A stretch of DNA of 64,000 bases from Rhodobacteraceae bacterium LMO-JJ12 (GCA_021555075.1 JAKGBX010000001.1:992001-1056000); one strand, 5' to 3'. Positions 8,766-18,262 are shown, counted from the stretch's first letter. The notes: a model not told the origin generated them from the letters alone. Made by a program: numbers and translations.

Positions 8766-10052
8766 TCAGACGCTTTCGATCCGCAAGGCCACGGGACGTC
8801 CCAACAACACGTTGGTGTTCTGCATCGCCGCCAGCGCCTCGTCGAGCGTGCTGCGCTGGATCTTGTGGGTGACGATCAGCACCGGCGCCGAAGTGTCGTC
8901 ATGGCCATATTGCCGCATCCGGTCGATCGACACACCGGCCTCCCCCAGCACAGTGGCGATCTTGGCCAGCGCGCCGGGCTTGTCCTGCAACACCATGCGC
9001 AGATAATACGGGGCCGGGGTGGCGCCCTTGGCCGGGGTGGCCTCTTCCAACTCGACGGCTTTTTTGCCGAAGGTGCTCACCCTCGTGCCGCGCGCAATAT
9101 CCATCACATCACCCAACACGGCGCTGGCTGTCGGGCCTTCGCCCGCGCCCGCGCCCCGCAGCACGATCTGGCCCACATGGTCGCCTTCAAGCACCACCAT
9201 GTTGGTACCCCCCTCAAGCTGCCCCAGCGGCGAATCGGCAGGCACGAGACAAGGGCTCATGCGCTGTTCCAGCCCGCGCCCGGTGCGCTGGGCCACCCCC
9301 AACAGCTTGATGGCGTATCCCATGTCGGCGGCCTGATGGATGTCCTCGATGGTGATCTCGCCGATCCCTTCCAACTCGACCCCGTCGAAATTCACCTTTG
9401 TGCCAAAGGCAATTGCACTGAGCAACGCCAGCTTGTGCCCGGCATCAATCCCACCCACGTCTAGGGTCGGGTCGGCTTCGAGATAGCCCAGCCCGTCGGC
9501 CTCGGCAAAGGCCTCGCCATAGGTCAGGTTCGCCCCCTGCATCCGGGTCAGGATATAATTGCAGGTGCCGTTCATCACGCCCATCACGCGGGTGACCTCA
9601 TTGCCCGCCAACCCTTCGGTCAGCGCCTTGACCACCGGAATACCGCCCGCCACGGCCGCCTCAAAGCGGATCACATGCCCGGCGGCCTCTGCCGCCTCGG
9701 CCAGTTCCTGACCGAATAGGGCCAACATCGCCTTGTTGGCGGTGACAACATCCTTGCCCGAGGCAATCGCCGCCTCGGTGGCGTCTTTGGCGGGCCCATC
9801 ACTGCCCCCCATCAGCTCAACAAAGACATCGACATCATCGCGCATGGCCAATGCGACGGGGTCATCCTCCCAGGCATAATCCGAAAGGTTCACGCCGCGA
9901 TCCTTGTCGCGACTGCGCGCCGATACGGCGGTAATGACCACGGGGCGCCCCGCCCGCGCCGCCAGAAGGTTGGCTTTCTGGCGGATGATCCGCACCACAC
10001 CGACGCCCACGGTGCCCAATCCGGCAATGCCCAGTCGCAAGGGTTCAGTCAT
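8766..10052 (-). CDS. hom: Homoserine dehydrogenase
   Basis: A 428-aa NAD(P)-dependent enzyme reducing aspartate semialdehyde to homoserine for threonine and methionine synthesis. It has an N-terminal Rossmann motif GIAGLGTVGVG (residues 8-18), VVTANKAMLA and the catalytic region GGIPVVKALTEGLAGNEV. The family signature GYLEADPTLDVGGIDAGHK is present. A C-terminal ACT domain (YYLRMVLQDKPGALAKIATVL, about 349-369) should give allosteric feedback control. It is monocistronic as far as can be seen. Confidence 0.95.
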   Translation of the reverse strand: MTEPLRLGIAGLGTVGVGVVRIIRQKANLLAARAGRPVVITAVSARSRDKDRGVNLSDYAWEDDPVALAMRDDVDVFVELMGGSDGPAKDATEAAIASGKDVVTANKAMLALFGQELAEAAEAAGHVIRFEAAVAGGIPVVKALTEGLAGNEVTRVMGVMNGTCNYILTRMQGANLTYGEAFAEADGLGYLEADPTLDVGGIDAGHKLALLSAIAFGTKVNFDGVELEGIGEITIEDIHQAADMGYAIKLLGVAQRTGRGLEQRMSPCLVPADSPLGQLEGGTNMVVLEGDHVGQIVLRGAGAGEGPTASAVLGDVMDIARGTRVSTFGKKAVELEEATPAKGATPAPYYLRMVLQDKPGALAKIATVLGEAGVSIDRMRQYGHDDTSAPVLIVTHKIQRSTLDEALAAMQNTNVLLGRPVALRIESV

Positions 10053-10099
10053 CTCGGATCTCCGTTCTTGGCCTATCGGTTCGGAATTGCGATGTAGCT

Positions 10100-10128
10100 T
10101 GCACGCGCTTCACTTGCAACGCGGCAAT
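10100..10128 (-). promoter_or_regulatory. Candidate promoter of hom
   Basis: On the minus strand upstream of hom, TTGCAA is followed after 17 bases by TACATC. These resemble the -35 and -10 boxes of an alphaproteobacterial sigma-70 promoter. They lie roughly 50-75 bp before the hom ATG. No methionine or SAM riboswitch-like structure was recognised in the leader. Confidence 0.35.
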
Positions 10129-10211
10129 GCGGGCCAAATTCGACCGATCACACGATTTTTCTGCGAAAAGCCCACACCACAGCCTCTATTCTTGCCCACA
10201 ATAGGCGCTGC

Positions 10212-10658
10212 TCAGAAGCGCGACAGGATCAGCCCCGCCGCGACAAGAACGACGGCCACAATGCGTTGCACGGACAACTCGCGCACCTGCAATCCGAATG
10301 GCCCGAAGCTATCAATCAGCAACGCCACAAGCATTTGCCCCAGAACCATCGCCGAAACCAGCGTGACCACACCCAGTATCGGCACCCCCCAAAGCGCCGA
10401 CCAGACATAGAAGGCCCCGAACGCCCCGCCTGAAAGCTGCCACGCGCTCAGGTTTGCCACTCGGGGCAGAAAGCCGGGACCGCTTGTCACCAGTGTCAGG
10501 GAGATCAGGACCAGAAAGCCCACCCCAAAGGAAAACGCGGCCGCTGCCAGCGTGTTGTCCAGAGCCCGCCCCAACACCGAATTGATCGGGGCTTGAATGG
10601 TGGCGGCGGCACCTCCCGCCATGACAACGGGCAGTGCAAGCCAAATGGCTGTGTTCAT
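10212..10658 (-). CDS. Small DMT-superfamily inner-membrane protein (YdcZ/DUF606 type)
   Basis: A 148-aa, very hydrophobic protein with about five predicted membrane segments (for example the stretches around residues 3-20, 32-55 and 70-140). Its order and length fit the DUF606/YdcZ branch of the drug/metabolite transporter superfamily, whose substrates are unknown. The ATG at 10658 is preferred because an AAGGAAGA ribosome site precedes it and it begins directly with the first membrane helix. A longer in-frame start adds 49 non-hydrophobic residues. Confidence 0.78.
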   Translation of the reverse strand: MNTAIWLALPVVMAGGAAATIQAPINSVLGRALDNTLAAAAFSFGVGFLVLISLTLVTSGPGFLPRVANLSAWQLSGGAFGAFYVWSALWGVPILGVVTLVSAMVLGQMLVALLIDSFGPFGLQVRELSVQRIVAVVLVAAGLILSRF

Positions 10659-10746
10659 CTGCGTCTTCCTTTTCTCAGGGTGCAATGGTGGAGTGTACTT
10701 AACCAGACGCAGGGCAGGCTCGGCCAGCGCAAACTTCACACCCGCC

Positions 10747-11049
10747 TCAGCCTGCGATCGGCGCGACCCCGTCGCGCATCCGTGCCCGTGTGCCGCGATC
10801 GACAACGCTGTGCTTGAGCCGCGCCGCGCGATTGCGCAACCGTGACACCCGTGCGGCGATCCCTGCGCTGGTCTGATCCGTGATCTGCACGTCTTCGGCC
10901 CCGGCCAAAATCGGCTCCAGCGGAATGAGGTCTGGAAAATCGGCGGATTCGAGGTGTGCAGGCACCGTGCCGTTCAACTCGGGCATATCGCTACAGGCCG
11001 CAAGCGCCGCCGCCAGAACCAGACCCGCCATGATCGCAACCGTCTTCAT
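10747..11049 (-). CDS. Small putative lipoprotein, function unknown
   Basis: A 100-aa protein beginning MKTVAIMAGLVLAAALAACS, a signal peptide with lipobox L-A-A-C, so it should be lipid-anchored after Cys19. The mature part is short. It includes an acidic PDLIPLEPILAGAEDVQ segment, then a basic helix rich in Arg (AARVSRLRNRAARLK). I recognise no domain; small lipoproteins of this layout are common in Roseobacter genomes. It is divergent from the TetR gene, so it could be a target of that regulator. Confidence 0.7.
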   Translation of the reverse strand: MKTVAIMAGLVLAAALAACSDMPELNGTVPAHLESADFPDLIPLEPILAGAEDVQITDQTSAGIAARVSRLRNRAARLKHSVVDRGTRARMRDGVAPIAG

Positions 11050-11156
11050 GTCTCTCTCATGCCGCAGGGCGGGCAGGGGCGCAAGTACGCGCTTGGAGCG
11101 CGGCCTTGTCAGCAGAGCGACACCCATAGCAACATCGCCTCGACATGGGCTTTGAT

Positions 11157-11172
11157 TTGAACGTTTGTTCAG
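11157..11172. promoter_or_regulatory. Candidate TetR operator
   Basis: TGAAC (11158-11162) and GTTCA (11167-11171) form a perfect inverted repeat around GTTT. It lies 14 bp before the TetR ATG and 108 bp upstream of the divergent lipoprotein. Palindromes of this shape are typical TetR-family operators, so autorepression is likely. Confidence 0.55.
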
Positions 11173-11185
11173 TTAATGTCGCCCC

Positions 11186-11776
11186 ATGGCACGCACCCAA
11201 GGCTCCCATTCCGATATCACCGGCCCGCGCATCCGCCGCGCGGCACTGGCGCTGTTTGCACGCCACGGCTTTGCCGCCGTCTCGATGCGCCAGATCGCGG
11301 GTGAAGTCGGGCTACAGGCCGGGGCGCTCTACAATTACACCCCCGACAAACAAACTCTGTTGTTCGAGCTGATGCGCAGCCACTTGGACGAATTGTTGGC
11401 GGCGCGGGCAAACGCACCCGGCGATTTGCCGCCCATGGCGCGGCTTGAAGATTTTACCCGCCATCACATCCGCTTTCACATTGAACGCCCCGACGAGGTG
11501 TTCATCGCCTATATGGAGCTGCGCAATCTGACGCCTGACAACTTCGCCGACATCGAAGCGCTGCGCCGCACATATGAGACCGAACTTGAAACCATCCTGC
11601 GCGACGGCGTGGCCAGAGGCGATTTTGCCGTATCCGATCCGCGCGTCGCCACCTATGCGGTGATTGCCATGCTGACCGGGGTGAACACCTGGTATCGCGC
11701 TGGTGGTCGCCTGTCGCTCGACGAGGTCGAAATGCTTTATTGGGACATGGTGCGCAAATCGGTTTCTGCCGCTTAA
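11186..11776 (+). CDS. TetR/AcrR-family transcriptional regulator
   Basis: A 196-aa regulator. The N-terminal helix-turn-helix covers about residues 12-58 (ALALFARHGFAAVSMRQIAG, then LYNYTPDKQTLL). The C-terminal domain, with MELRNLTPDNFADIEALRR and later NTWYRAGGRLSLDEVEMLY, resembles the one in TetR regulators that sense acyl-CoA esters. That ligand class is an inference. It is followed 165 bp downstream by an FAD oxidoreductase and is divergent from a lipoprotein gene. Confidence 0.88.
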   Translation: MARTQGSHSDITGPRIRRAALALFARHGFAAVSMRQIAGEVGLQAGALYNYTPDKQTLLFELMRSHLDELLAARANAPGDLPPMARLEDFTRHHIRFHIERPDEVFIAYMELRNLTPDNFADIEALRRTYETELETILRDGVARGDFAVSDPRVATYAVIAMLTGVNTWYRAGGRLSLDEVEMLYWDMVRKSVSAA

Positions 11777-11941
11777 CAAGGCACCCCAAAGCAAGTGGAC
11801 CCAAACAGAGGGGCAGGGGCTTTCCGCCCACTTGACAGCGCCGCATTTCCAGCTTGAAAAGGGCGGGTCCGGCTTCGGATCGACGCGCCGCACGGGGGCG
11901 CGCGATCAGCGTGGCGGACCCCACCAGTCGGAGACCAGAAC

Positions 11942-13162
11942 TTGACCCAACCTGCCAGCCAGCCGCCGCGCCATGCGACTTATGACATCATCATCGTTGG
12001 CGGCGCGATCATGGGCGCGGCAACCGCCTGGTTCCTGACCGAGATGACAGATTTCGACGGTCGCGTGCTCGTGGTCGAACGCGACCCGACCTATGAATTC
12101 GCCGCCTCCTCCATGTCGAGCAGCTGCATACGTCAGCAGTTCTCGACCGAACTCAACGTGCATGTCTCGCAATTCGCCGCCGATTTCATCAAGAACCTGC
12201 GCAGCTATATGGGCGGCGATCCGCGCGTGCCCGAGCTCAAGATCCAGAATTTCGGCTATCTCTATCTGGCCGACAACGACGCCTTCGCCACCTACCTGCG
12301 CGATTGCCAGGCAATTCAGGCCGCCGCTGGGGCTGGCACTCGCCTGCTGACCCCCGAGCAAATCGCCGCCGAATTCCCGTTCTATAATCTTGAAGACATC
12401 CAACTCGGCTCGCTCAATCAGATCGACGAAGGGTTTTGGGACGCCACGGCGGTCTTTGACTGGCTGCGCCGCTCCTCGCGCGAACGCGGCGTGGAATATA
12501 TCCAGAACGAAGTCACCGACATGACCCTGAATGCCGCAGGCACCGCGGTGCAAAGCATCACGCTCGCCTCGGGCGAACAGGTGGCTTGCGGCCAAGTGGT
12601 CAACGCATCGGGCACGCGGGGCGCGCGCACCGCCGCAATGGCCTCAATCACCCTTCCGGTTGAGCCGCGCAAACGCTTCACGTGGATTTTCGCCGCCGCC
12701 CAGCCGCTCGATCGTGAATTGCCGCTCACCATCGACCCCTCGGGCGTGTTCATGCGCGAATATGGTGGCGGCACGTATCAGGCTGGCGGGTATGTCGCCG
12801 ATGATCCGGCGGTGGACGCTGATGATTTCACCATGGATCATTCGATCTGGGAGGAGCATATCTGGCCGGTCATCGCCACCCGCATCCCGCAATTCGAGGC
12901 GATCAAGGTGCAAAGCGAATGGGCCGCGCATTACGATTTCAACACGCTCGATCACAACGCCATTCTCGGGCACCACGACCGCGTGGAAAACTTTTTCTTC
13001 CTCAACGGCTTTTCCGGCCATGGATTACAACAAGCCCCCGCCATGGGCCGCGCCACCGCCGAATTGCTGGTGTATGGAGAATATCGCAGGCTGGATCTGA
13101 GCAAATTTGATTATGCCCGCATCGCCGAAAACCGACCCCTGATGGAGAAGGCAGTGATCTGA
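11942..13162 (+). CDS. FAD-dependent oxidoreductase (DAO family)
   Basis: A 406-aa D-amino-acid-oxidase-fold flavoprotein. The dinucleotide-binding motif VGGAIMGAATAWFL lies near residues 19-32. The C-terminal FAD segment FFLNGFSGHGLQQAPAMG is near residue 355. The overall layout resembles FOXRED1/sarcosine-oxidase-like enzymes acting on secondary amines. The apparent start is a TTG with GGAG upstream; no closer ATG gives a complete Rossmann motif. It stands alone downstream of the TetR gene and its substrate is unknown. Confidence 0.82.
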   Translation: MTQPASQPPRHATYDIIIVGGAIMGAATAWFLTEMTDFDGRVLVVERDPTYEFAASSMSSSCIRQQFSTELNVHVSQFAADFIKNLRSYMGGDPRVPELKIQNFGYLYLADNDAFATYLRDCQAIQAAAGAGTRLLTPEQIAAEFPFYNLEDIQLGSLNQIDEGFWDATAVFDWLRRSSRERGVEYIQNEVTDMTLNAAGTAVQSITLASGEQVACGQVVNASGTRGARTAAMASITLPVEPRKRFTWIFAAAQPLDRELPLTIDPSGVFMREYGGGTYQAGGYVADDPAVDADDFTMDHSIWEEHIWPVIATRIPQFEAIKVQSEWAAHYDFNTLDHNAILGHHDRVENFFFLNGFSGHGLQQAPAMGRATAELLVYGEYRRLDLSKFDYARIAENRPLMEKAVI

Positions 13163-13264
13163 CGGCAGGTGGTCTGATCAGGCGAGCACTGACGCTGTGC
13201 TGCGGGTCCAAATTGCGACACGACGATGAACCGAAACGCTTTGGCTCAACAAAATAGCCGCCTA

Positions 13265-13984
13265 TCAACTGCGGTATTCTGGATTCTCAAAGCCAAACCT
13301 TGCGCCCGCGTCCCAGGCATTTCGGTCATTGCCTTGATTGGGGTATCCACCCGCCTCCTTAAGCATCCGCGCCAAGTGGAGCAGGTTCCACGTCATGATA
13401 GTGGTGTTGCGCTGGGTAAATTCGTTGTCGAACCCGACGCGGCTGCCATCGTCCTTTTCATCGCCATATGACGGCCCGGGGCCTGCCTCGCCAATCCAAC
13501 CGCAATCGGCCTGGGGCGGGATGGTATAGCCCAGATGGCTCATCGCAAACCCGAGGGACATTGCGACATGCTTGATCCCGTCCTCATTTCCTGTAATCAC
13601 GCAACCGGCTGTTTTACCGTAATAAATCGACTGTCCCTTGTCGTTCAGTTCACCCGACATACCGTAAAGCCGCTCGATCAACACCCGACAAACAGACGAT
13701 TCCTCGCCCAACCACAAAGGCGTGCCGACGACAAGAATATCCGCCGCCAGAACCTTTTCCCAAACCTTGGGCCAATCATCCTTGTCCCAACCATGCTCTG
13801 TCATATCCGGATAAATTCCCGGCGGTATTTGGTGATCGAGCATATGCAAATGCTCAACCGTCACGCCTTCGTCCGCCATGATTTTTGCCGACGCGTTCAG
13901 CAAAAGCTTGGTATGGCTCTCGCTTGGCTCACGCTTGAGCGATGTATTGATGAACAACGCTTTAAGGTCAGAGAACTTCGTCAT
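13265..13984 (-). CDS. Flavodoxin-fold NAD(P)H-dependent FMN reductase family protein
   Basis: A 239-aa protein with the flavodoxin fold. It has an N-terminal beta strand with a phosphate-binding loop (ALFINTSLKREPSESHT, residues 9-25) and VVGTPLWLGEESSVCRVLIE. A later strand reads GKTAGCVITGNEDGIKH. Such proteins bind FMN and reduce quinones or other acceptors. The ATG at 13984 has AGGAAGGATC upstream. It is convergent with the FAD oxidoreductase gene. Confidence 0.8.
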   Translation of the reverse strand: MTKFSDLKALFINTSLKREPSESHTKLLLNASAKIMADEGVTVEHLHMLDHQIPPGIYPDMTEHGWDKDDWPKVWEKVLAADILVVGTPLWLGEESSVCRVLIERLYGMSGELNDKGQSIYYGKTAGCVITGNEDGIKHVAMSLGFAMSHLGYTIPPQADCGWIGEAGPGPSYGDEKDDGSRVGFDNEFTQRNTTIMTWNLLHLARMLKEAGGYPNQGNDRNAWDAGARFGFENPEYRS

Positions 13985-14199
13985 TTGAGATGATCCTTCC
14001 TGTGGCTTTAATGCTACCAAATCGCCCGCTTGATGCCCCTTCGGTTCCGGTCAGAGAAAAAGCGTTATCGGCCCGTCATACCATAGATGACGAGCCAAAT
14101 TCGCGCGATCCAACAGCCGATGCCGCGCAGTTGTCAGGTTGCCCTCACAGGCGTCACACTAGCAATCTAAGCAAGCAACGTGTTGCTGCCTCCCCCACC

Positions 14200-15111
14200 T
14201 CAATGCGCGGGCTTGATAAATGTTCCGTTCTGCAAGTCAGCAAACGCCTGGCGCAGTTCCTCGCGCGTGTTCATCACAATCGGGCCGTGCCACGCCACCG
14301 GCTCGGCAATCGGCGCGCCCGAGATAAGCAGAAACCGCACACCTTCCTCACCCGCCTGCACCGTCACCTTGTCACCACTGCCAAAACGGATCAGGGTGCG
14401 ATCACCGCTCATATCGCGGATGTTCAACTCCTGCCCCATCACCTCTTTTTCCAGCAAAATGCCTGTTGGCGCGCTGGCATCCACAAACGCCCCCGCGCCC
14501 TCGAAAACATAGGCGAACGCGCGGCGATAGGTATCAACAGGGAAGGTCTTCTTGACCCCCGCAGGCACGGTAATGTCCAGATACTGCGGATCAGCAGCAA
14601 TGCCATCCACCGGCCCGCGTTTGCCCCAGAACTCACCTATGATCACCCGCACGCGGGTGCCATCATCGTCGATGATCTCGGCAATCTCGCCCGACGGAAT
14701 GTCCTGATAGCGCGGCGTCGTCATCTTCAGATCGCTGGGCAAGTTGCCCCAGAGCTGAAAGCCGTGCATCTTGCCAGAGCTGGTGCCCTTGGGCATTTCC
14801 TGATGCATGATGCCCGAACCGGCGGTCATCCATTGCACATCACCCGCCCCAAGACTGCCGGTATTGCCCAGGCTGTCCTGATGCTCGACCTCGCCGGCCA
14901 ACACATAGGTGATTGTCTCGATCCCGCGATGGGGATGCCATGGAAAACCCGCCGCATAATCCGCCGGATTGTCGTTGCGAAAATCGTCAAAGAGCAGGAA
15001 CGGGTCAAGTTCGCTCGGATCTTGAAATCCGAACGCGCGGTGTAGCTGTACGCCCGCGCCTTCCATTGTGGCGATGGCCTTGCGGGTCTCAAGTGTGGGT
15101 CGGATCGACAT
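14200..15111 (-). CDS. Pirin family protein
   Basis: A 303-aa bicupin. The N-terminal cupin carries the pirin signature FPWHPHRGIETITYVLAGEVEHQDS, which supplies the metal ligands, then GSGIMHQEMP and FQLWGNLP. The C-terminal pirin_C cupin contains FPVDTYRRAFAYVFEGAG and FLLISGAPI. Bacterial pirins include quercetin dioxygenases and regulators of metabolism, so the precise role is open. The start at 15111 gives the usual pirin N-terminus. Confidence 0.9.
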   Translation of the reverse strand: MSIRPTLETRKAIATMEGAGVQLHRAFGFQDPSELDPFLLFDDFRNDNPADYAAGFPWHPHRGIETITYVLAGEVEHQDSLGNTGSLGAGDVQWMTAGSGIMHQEMPKGTSSGKMHGFQLWGNLPSDLKMTTPRYQDIPSGEIAEIIDDDGTRVRVIIGEFWGKRGPVDGIAADPQYLDITVPAGVKKTFPVDTYRRAFAYVFEGAGAFVDASAPTGILLEKEVMGQELNIRDMSGDRTLIRFGSGDKVTVQAGEEGVRFLLISGAPIAEPVAWHGPIVMNTREELRQAFADLQNGTFIKPAH

Positions 15112-15211
15112 GGCGGCCTCCTTGGCTTGACTATGACGAGTATATAGCGTGCCACCGCCCGCGTCCAAACCCACCGGCGCGAACGGCGACTGTGCAAAAA
15201 TGCACGCCTGC

Positions 15212-15577
15212 TCAGTCGGCGCAGTCAAAAGGCACAAATGTGCTCGTCATGCCTTCGTTCATCGTCATGACAGTCAGCAGGTTGACCAGGTCAACTTCCC
15301 GTGTCGTTTCCGGGCAGATGGTGTCATTCGCCACGCATCCGTGCTCAATGAACTCGGCGTTGCGGGCAAGGAATTCATCGCGAATACCGCTGCGCCCCAG
15401 CATTTGCAGGGCATCAATCACGGCGCTTTCATAAAGCACACATTTCTGCGCACCCCAACTCAGCCCTTCAAGGCTCTGCGTCTGCGCGGCCGCCGGAAAA
15501 TACGCCGCGCCACAGATCAGAGCGAGGGCAGGGGTGCAGATGCCCGCCAACCGCACAAGGCTCAAGGGGCGGCTCAT
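15212..15577 (-). CDS. Putative secreted protein, function unknown
   Basis: A 121-aa protein with a signal peptide (basic start, hydrophobic RLAGICTPALALICGAAYF, cleavage after AAAQ). The mature 85 residues contain four Cys (in QKCVL, HGCVAN, TICPE and at the C-terminal DCAD), which could form two disulfides in the periplasm. An upstream in-frame ATG at 15679 would add 34 residues before the signal peptide and is less likely. No family was recognised. Confidence 0.6.
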   Translation of the reverse strand: MSRPLSLVRLAGICTPALALICGAAYFPAAAQTQSLEGLSWGAQKCVLYESAVIDALQMLGRSGIRDEFLARNAEFIEHGCVANDTICPETTREVDLVNLLTVMTMNEGMTSTFVPFDCAD

Positions 15578-15963
15578 TTGCCTTTGCTCGGGGGATACGG
15601 ACAAAGACGGCCCGCCCGACTCATCCGCCGCGCCAGTCAGAAACCGGCGTTGTGAAACCTTTGTCATTCTTCTGCCCATCCGGTTTTCGCGCCGGTTAGC
15701 AAATCCTCTGACACGTCACAAGATCGCACGCGCCACCAATCGGCGGGCTTGCCGCGCTTGTGATCAAGCGACGGCGGCGAAACCGCAACCGGGTCTGACC
15801 CGCCGTCACTTCAAGCCCGCCATCGCGCTGGGGCGGAGAATTGGAAGGCCAAGTCATGTTTCCCACGCTAACCTGCGCAAAGACGGCAAACAATAGGTCG
15901 CATTCGGGCGGTTTGGCGCGATGAAAACTGCCACTTTGGAGACTGAATCAAAGGAGAATATCT
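15578..15963. other. Intergenic region, nothing recognised
   Basis: These 386 bp separate the divergent secreted-protein gene and the hydroxyacid dehydrogenase gene. No coding frame, tRNA or clear operator was seen. It should contain both promoters. A GGAGAATATCT ribosome site precedes the plus-strand gene. Confidence 0.5.
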
Positions 15964-16908
15964 ATGAAAATCGGCTTTATCGGTCTGGGCAATGTTGGCG
16001 GTAAACTTTCGGGCAGTCTGCTGCGCAACGGGATCGACCTTTCGGTGCATGATCTCAACCCTGACCTCGTGTCTGCCTTCGTGGCCCGCGGTGCGCAGGC
16101 TGGAGGCAGTCCGGCTGACTTGATGCAGAATTGCGACGCAGTCATCACCTGTTTGCCATCGCCCGCCGCCTCGGCTGCGGTGATGGACGAAATGTTGCCC
16201 CACGTTGGTCCCGGCAAGATCTGGATGGAAATGTCCACCACCGACGAAGCCGAAGTCAAACGCCTTGGCGCACTTGTGATCGCAAGCGGCGGCGCGGCGG
16301 TCGATTGCCCGGTCTCCGGCGGCTGTCACCGCGCCGACACCGGCAATATCTCGATCTTTGCAGGCTGTGATCGCGCCACGTTCGAGCGCATGCTGCCGCT
16401 GCTCACCATCATGGGGCGGCGCGTGTTGCACACCGGGCCGCTCGGCTCGGCCTCTGTCCTCAAGGTGATGACCAACTATCTCGCCACCGGGCACCTTCTG
16501 ATGCTCTGCGAGGCGCTTACCACCATGGCGGCGGCGGGCATGGATCTTGGCGTGACCTACGAGGCGATCAAGGCGTCCTCGGGCAACAGTTTCGTTCATG
16601 AAACCGAAAGTCAGCTTATCTTGTCGGGCTCGCGCTGTGTCGATTTCACCATGGATCTTGTTCTCAAGGATATTGGCCTGTTTCAGGACATTGCCGACAG
16701 GAATGGCGTGCCGCTCGAACTTTCCCCGATGATCATCGATCTCATGCGCGACGGCCAGACGCGCTATGGCACCCGCGCCCAATCGGATCGCATGATAGAA
16801 CGGCTCGAAGAAGCCACCGGTCTTTCGATTACCTCTCCGGGCTTTCCTGCCGAACTGATCGACGACGAACCCGAAGAGCGGGGCAATGAGGTGAGCGTGG
16901 TGCGTTGA
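15964..16908 (+). CDS. NAD(P)-dependent beta-hydroxyacid dehydrogenase (3-hydroxyisobutyrate dehydrogenase family)
   Basis: A 314-aa protein. The Rossmann motif GFIGLGNVGGKL lies at residues 4-15. The substrate-binding DCPVSGGCHRADTG is at 113-126, and the catalytic lysine is Lys166 in VLKVMTNYL, with Asn170. These features define the 3-hydroxyisobutyrate/tartronate-semialdehyde reductase family. Which hydroxyacid is used cannot be read from sequence. It is a single gene with a good ribosome site and has no pathway partners next to it. Confidence 0.88.
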   Translation: MKIGFIGLGNVGGKLSGSLLRNGIDLSVHDLNPDLVSAFVARGAQAGGSPADLMQNCDAVITCLPSPAASAAVMDEMLPHVGPGKIWMEMSTTDEAEVKRLGALVIASGGAAVDCPVSGGCHRADTGNISIFAGCDRATFERMLPLLTIMGRRVLHTGPLGSASVLKVMTNYLATGHLLMLCEALTTMAAAGMDLGVTYEAIKASSGNSFVHETESQLILSGSRCVDFTMDLVLKDIGLFQDIADRNGVPLELSPMIIDLMRDGQTRYGTRAQSDRMIERLEEATGLSITSPGFPAELIDDEPEERGNEVSVVR

Positions 16909-16996
16909 ACCGCGCTGCGCTTTTTCAGGCCTCGATCTTGCCGGGTACCGTCAAATCTTGCTTGAACTCCCCGCCCCATAGGGCGTAGCTCATCCC

Positions 16997-18262
16997 ATGA
17001 AGCCTAAAATTCTGACGACTCTGGCGACTTATGATCGCCAACAATTCACCAGTGACCTGATCGCAGGCGTGAGTGTCGCGATGGTCGCCCTGCCGTTGAG
17101 CCTTGCCATCGCCATCGCCTCTGGCGCCGACCCCGCCAAGGGGCTTGTGACGGCCATCGTTGCGGGCTTCCTGATCTCGTTTCTTGGCGGTAGCCGGGTG
17201 CAGATCGGCGGGCCGACGGGTGCGTTCATTGTTGTCGTCTTTGGGGTCATTGCCCAATATGGGTATGACGGGCTGGTGCTTGCGACCTTCATGGCGGGGC
17301 TGATCATGCTGGTCGCGGGGTTTCTCAGGGCGGGCAATCTTGTCGCCTATGTGCCCGAGCCGGTGATCAACGGGTTTACCATCGGCATTGGCATCATCAT
17401 CGCCACAAGCCAGCTCAAGGATCTCTTTGGCCTGTCGATAGACGAGGTTCCCGCCGAATTCATTGCCAAGATCGAAGCGCTCTGGGCGGCGCGCGACAGC
17501 CTCAGCCTGGCCTCGCTCGGGATCGGACTTGTGACCATGGTCCTGATCGTAGGGCTGCGTCGGCTTGCGCCGAAAATGCCGGGTCTTATCGTTGCCGTCG
17601 GTCTGACCTCGGCGCTTGTCGCCCTCACTGCGCTGCCGGTCGATACGATCTTCTCGCGCTTTGGTGCCTTGCCCAGCACGCTGCCCATGCCTGCCTTTCC
17701 TGAAATCACTCTGGCGCGGCTCGCCGAATTGCTGCCCTCGGCGATTGTCATCGCGTTCCTGGCCAGCATCGAATCGCTGCTCTCGGCGATGGTGGCGGAC
17801 AAGATGATTGGCGGCCATCACCGGCCAAACGCCGAGGTTCTGGCGCAGGGTTTTGCCAATATCGGCTCGTCGCTGTTCGGCGGTCTGCCTGCCACCGGGG
17901 CGATTGCGCGCACGGCCACCAATGTGCGCGCGGGCGGCAAGACCCCCGTCGCCGGGATCGTTCATGCGCTCACCATTTTGCTGATCATGCTGCTGGCGGC
18001 ACCGCTGGCGGGCTATCTGGCCATGCCGGCGCTGGCCGGGCTGCTGATCCTGACCGCGTGGAACATGAGCGAGCCGCACAAGTGGCGCGGCTATATGCAG
18101 ACGCGCATGTCTGATCGGATTCTGCTTGTCCTGACACTGGTTCTGACGGTGCTTGCGGATCTGACCGTCGCCATCGGCGTTGGCGTCTCGGTCGGCCTCG
18201 CGCTGCGGTTGCGCCGCCATGATGTTGGCATCGAAAAGGATTGGACCCCGCGCGACCACTAA
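16997..18262 (+). CDS. SulP-family inorganic anion permease lacking a STAS domain
   Basis: A 421-aa membrane protein with about 11-12 helices. The SulP signature region is ADPAKGLVTAIVAGFLISFL, then GGSRVQIGGPTGAFIVVV near residue 64. NIGSSLFGGLPATGAIARTATNVRAGGKT near residue 290 is the second conserved loop. SulP proteins import sulfate, bicarbonate or dicarboxylates. Most carry a C-terminal cytoplasmic STAS domain (about 100-130 residues). Here the protein ends after the last helix with a short RLRRHDVGIEKDW tail. The end is a normal stop with no STAS-like frame following, so this is a natural short form rather than a visible frameshift. Confidence 0.9.
   Translation: MKPKILTTLATYDRQQFTSDLIAGVSVAMVALPLSLAIAIASGADPAKGLVTAIVAGFLISFLGGSRVQIGGPTGAFIVVVFGVIAQYGYDGLVLATFMAGLIMLVAGFLRAGNLVAYVPEPVINGFTIGIGIIIATSQLKDLFGLSIDEVPAEFIAKIEALWAARDSLSLASLGIGLVTMVLIVGLRRLAPKMPGLIVAVGLTSALVALTALPVDTIFSRFGALPSTLPMPAFPEITLARLAELLPSAIVIAFLASIESLLSAMVADKMIGGHHRPNAEVLAQGFANIGSSLFGGLPATGAIARTATNVRAGGKTPVAGIVHALTILLIMLLAAPLAGYLAMPALAGLLILTAWNMSEPHKWRGYMQTRMSDRILLVLTLVLTVLADLTVAIGVGVSVGLALRLRRHDVGIEKDWTPRDH

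Noticed and set aside
8062-9006. Plus-strand frame with repeated GAGGWPP units across the 33-bp repeats
   Set aside because: The repeat period is a multiple of three, which keeps a frame open by chance; it overlaps recJ and hom on the opposite strand.
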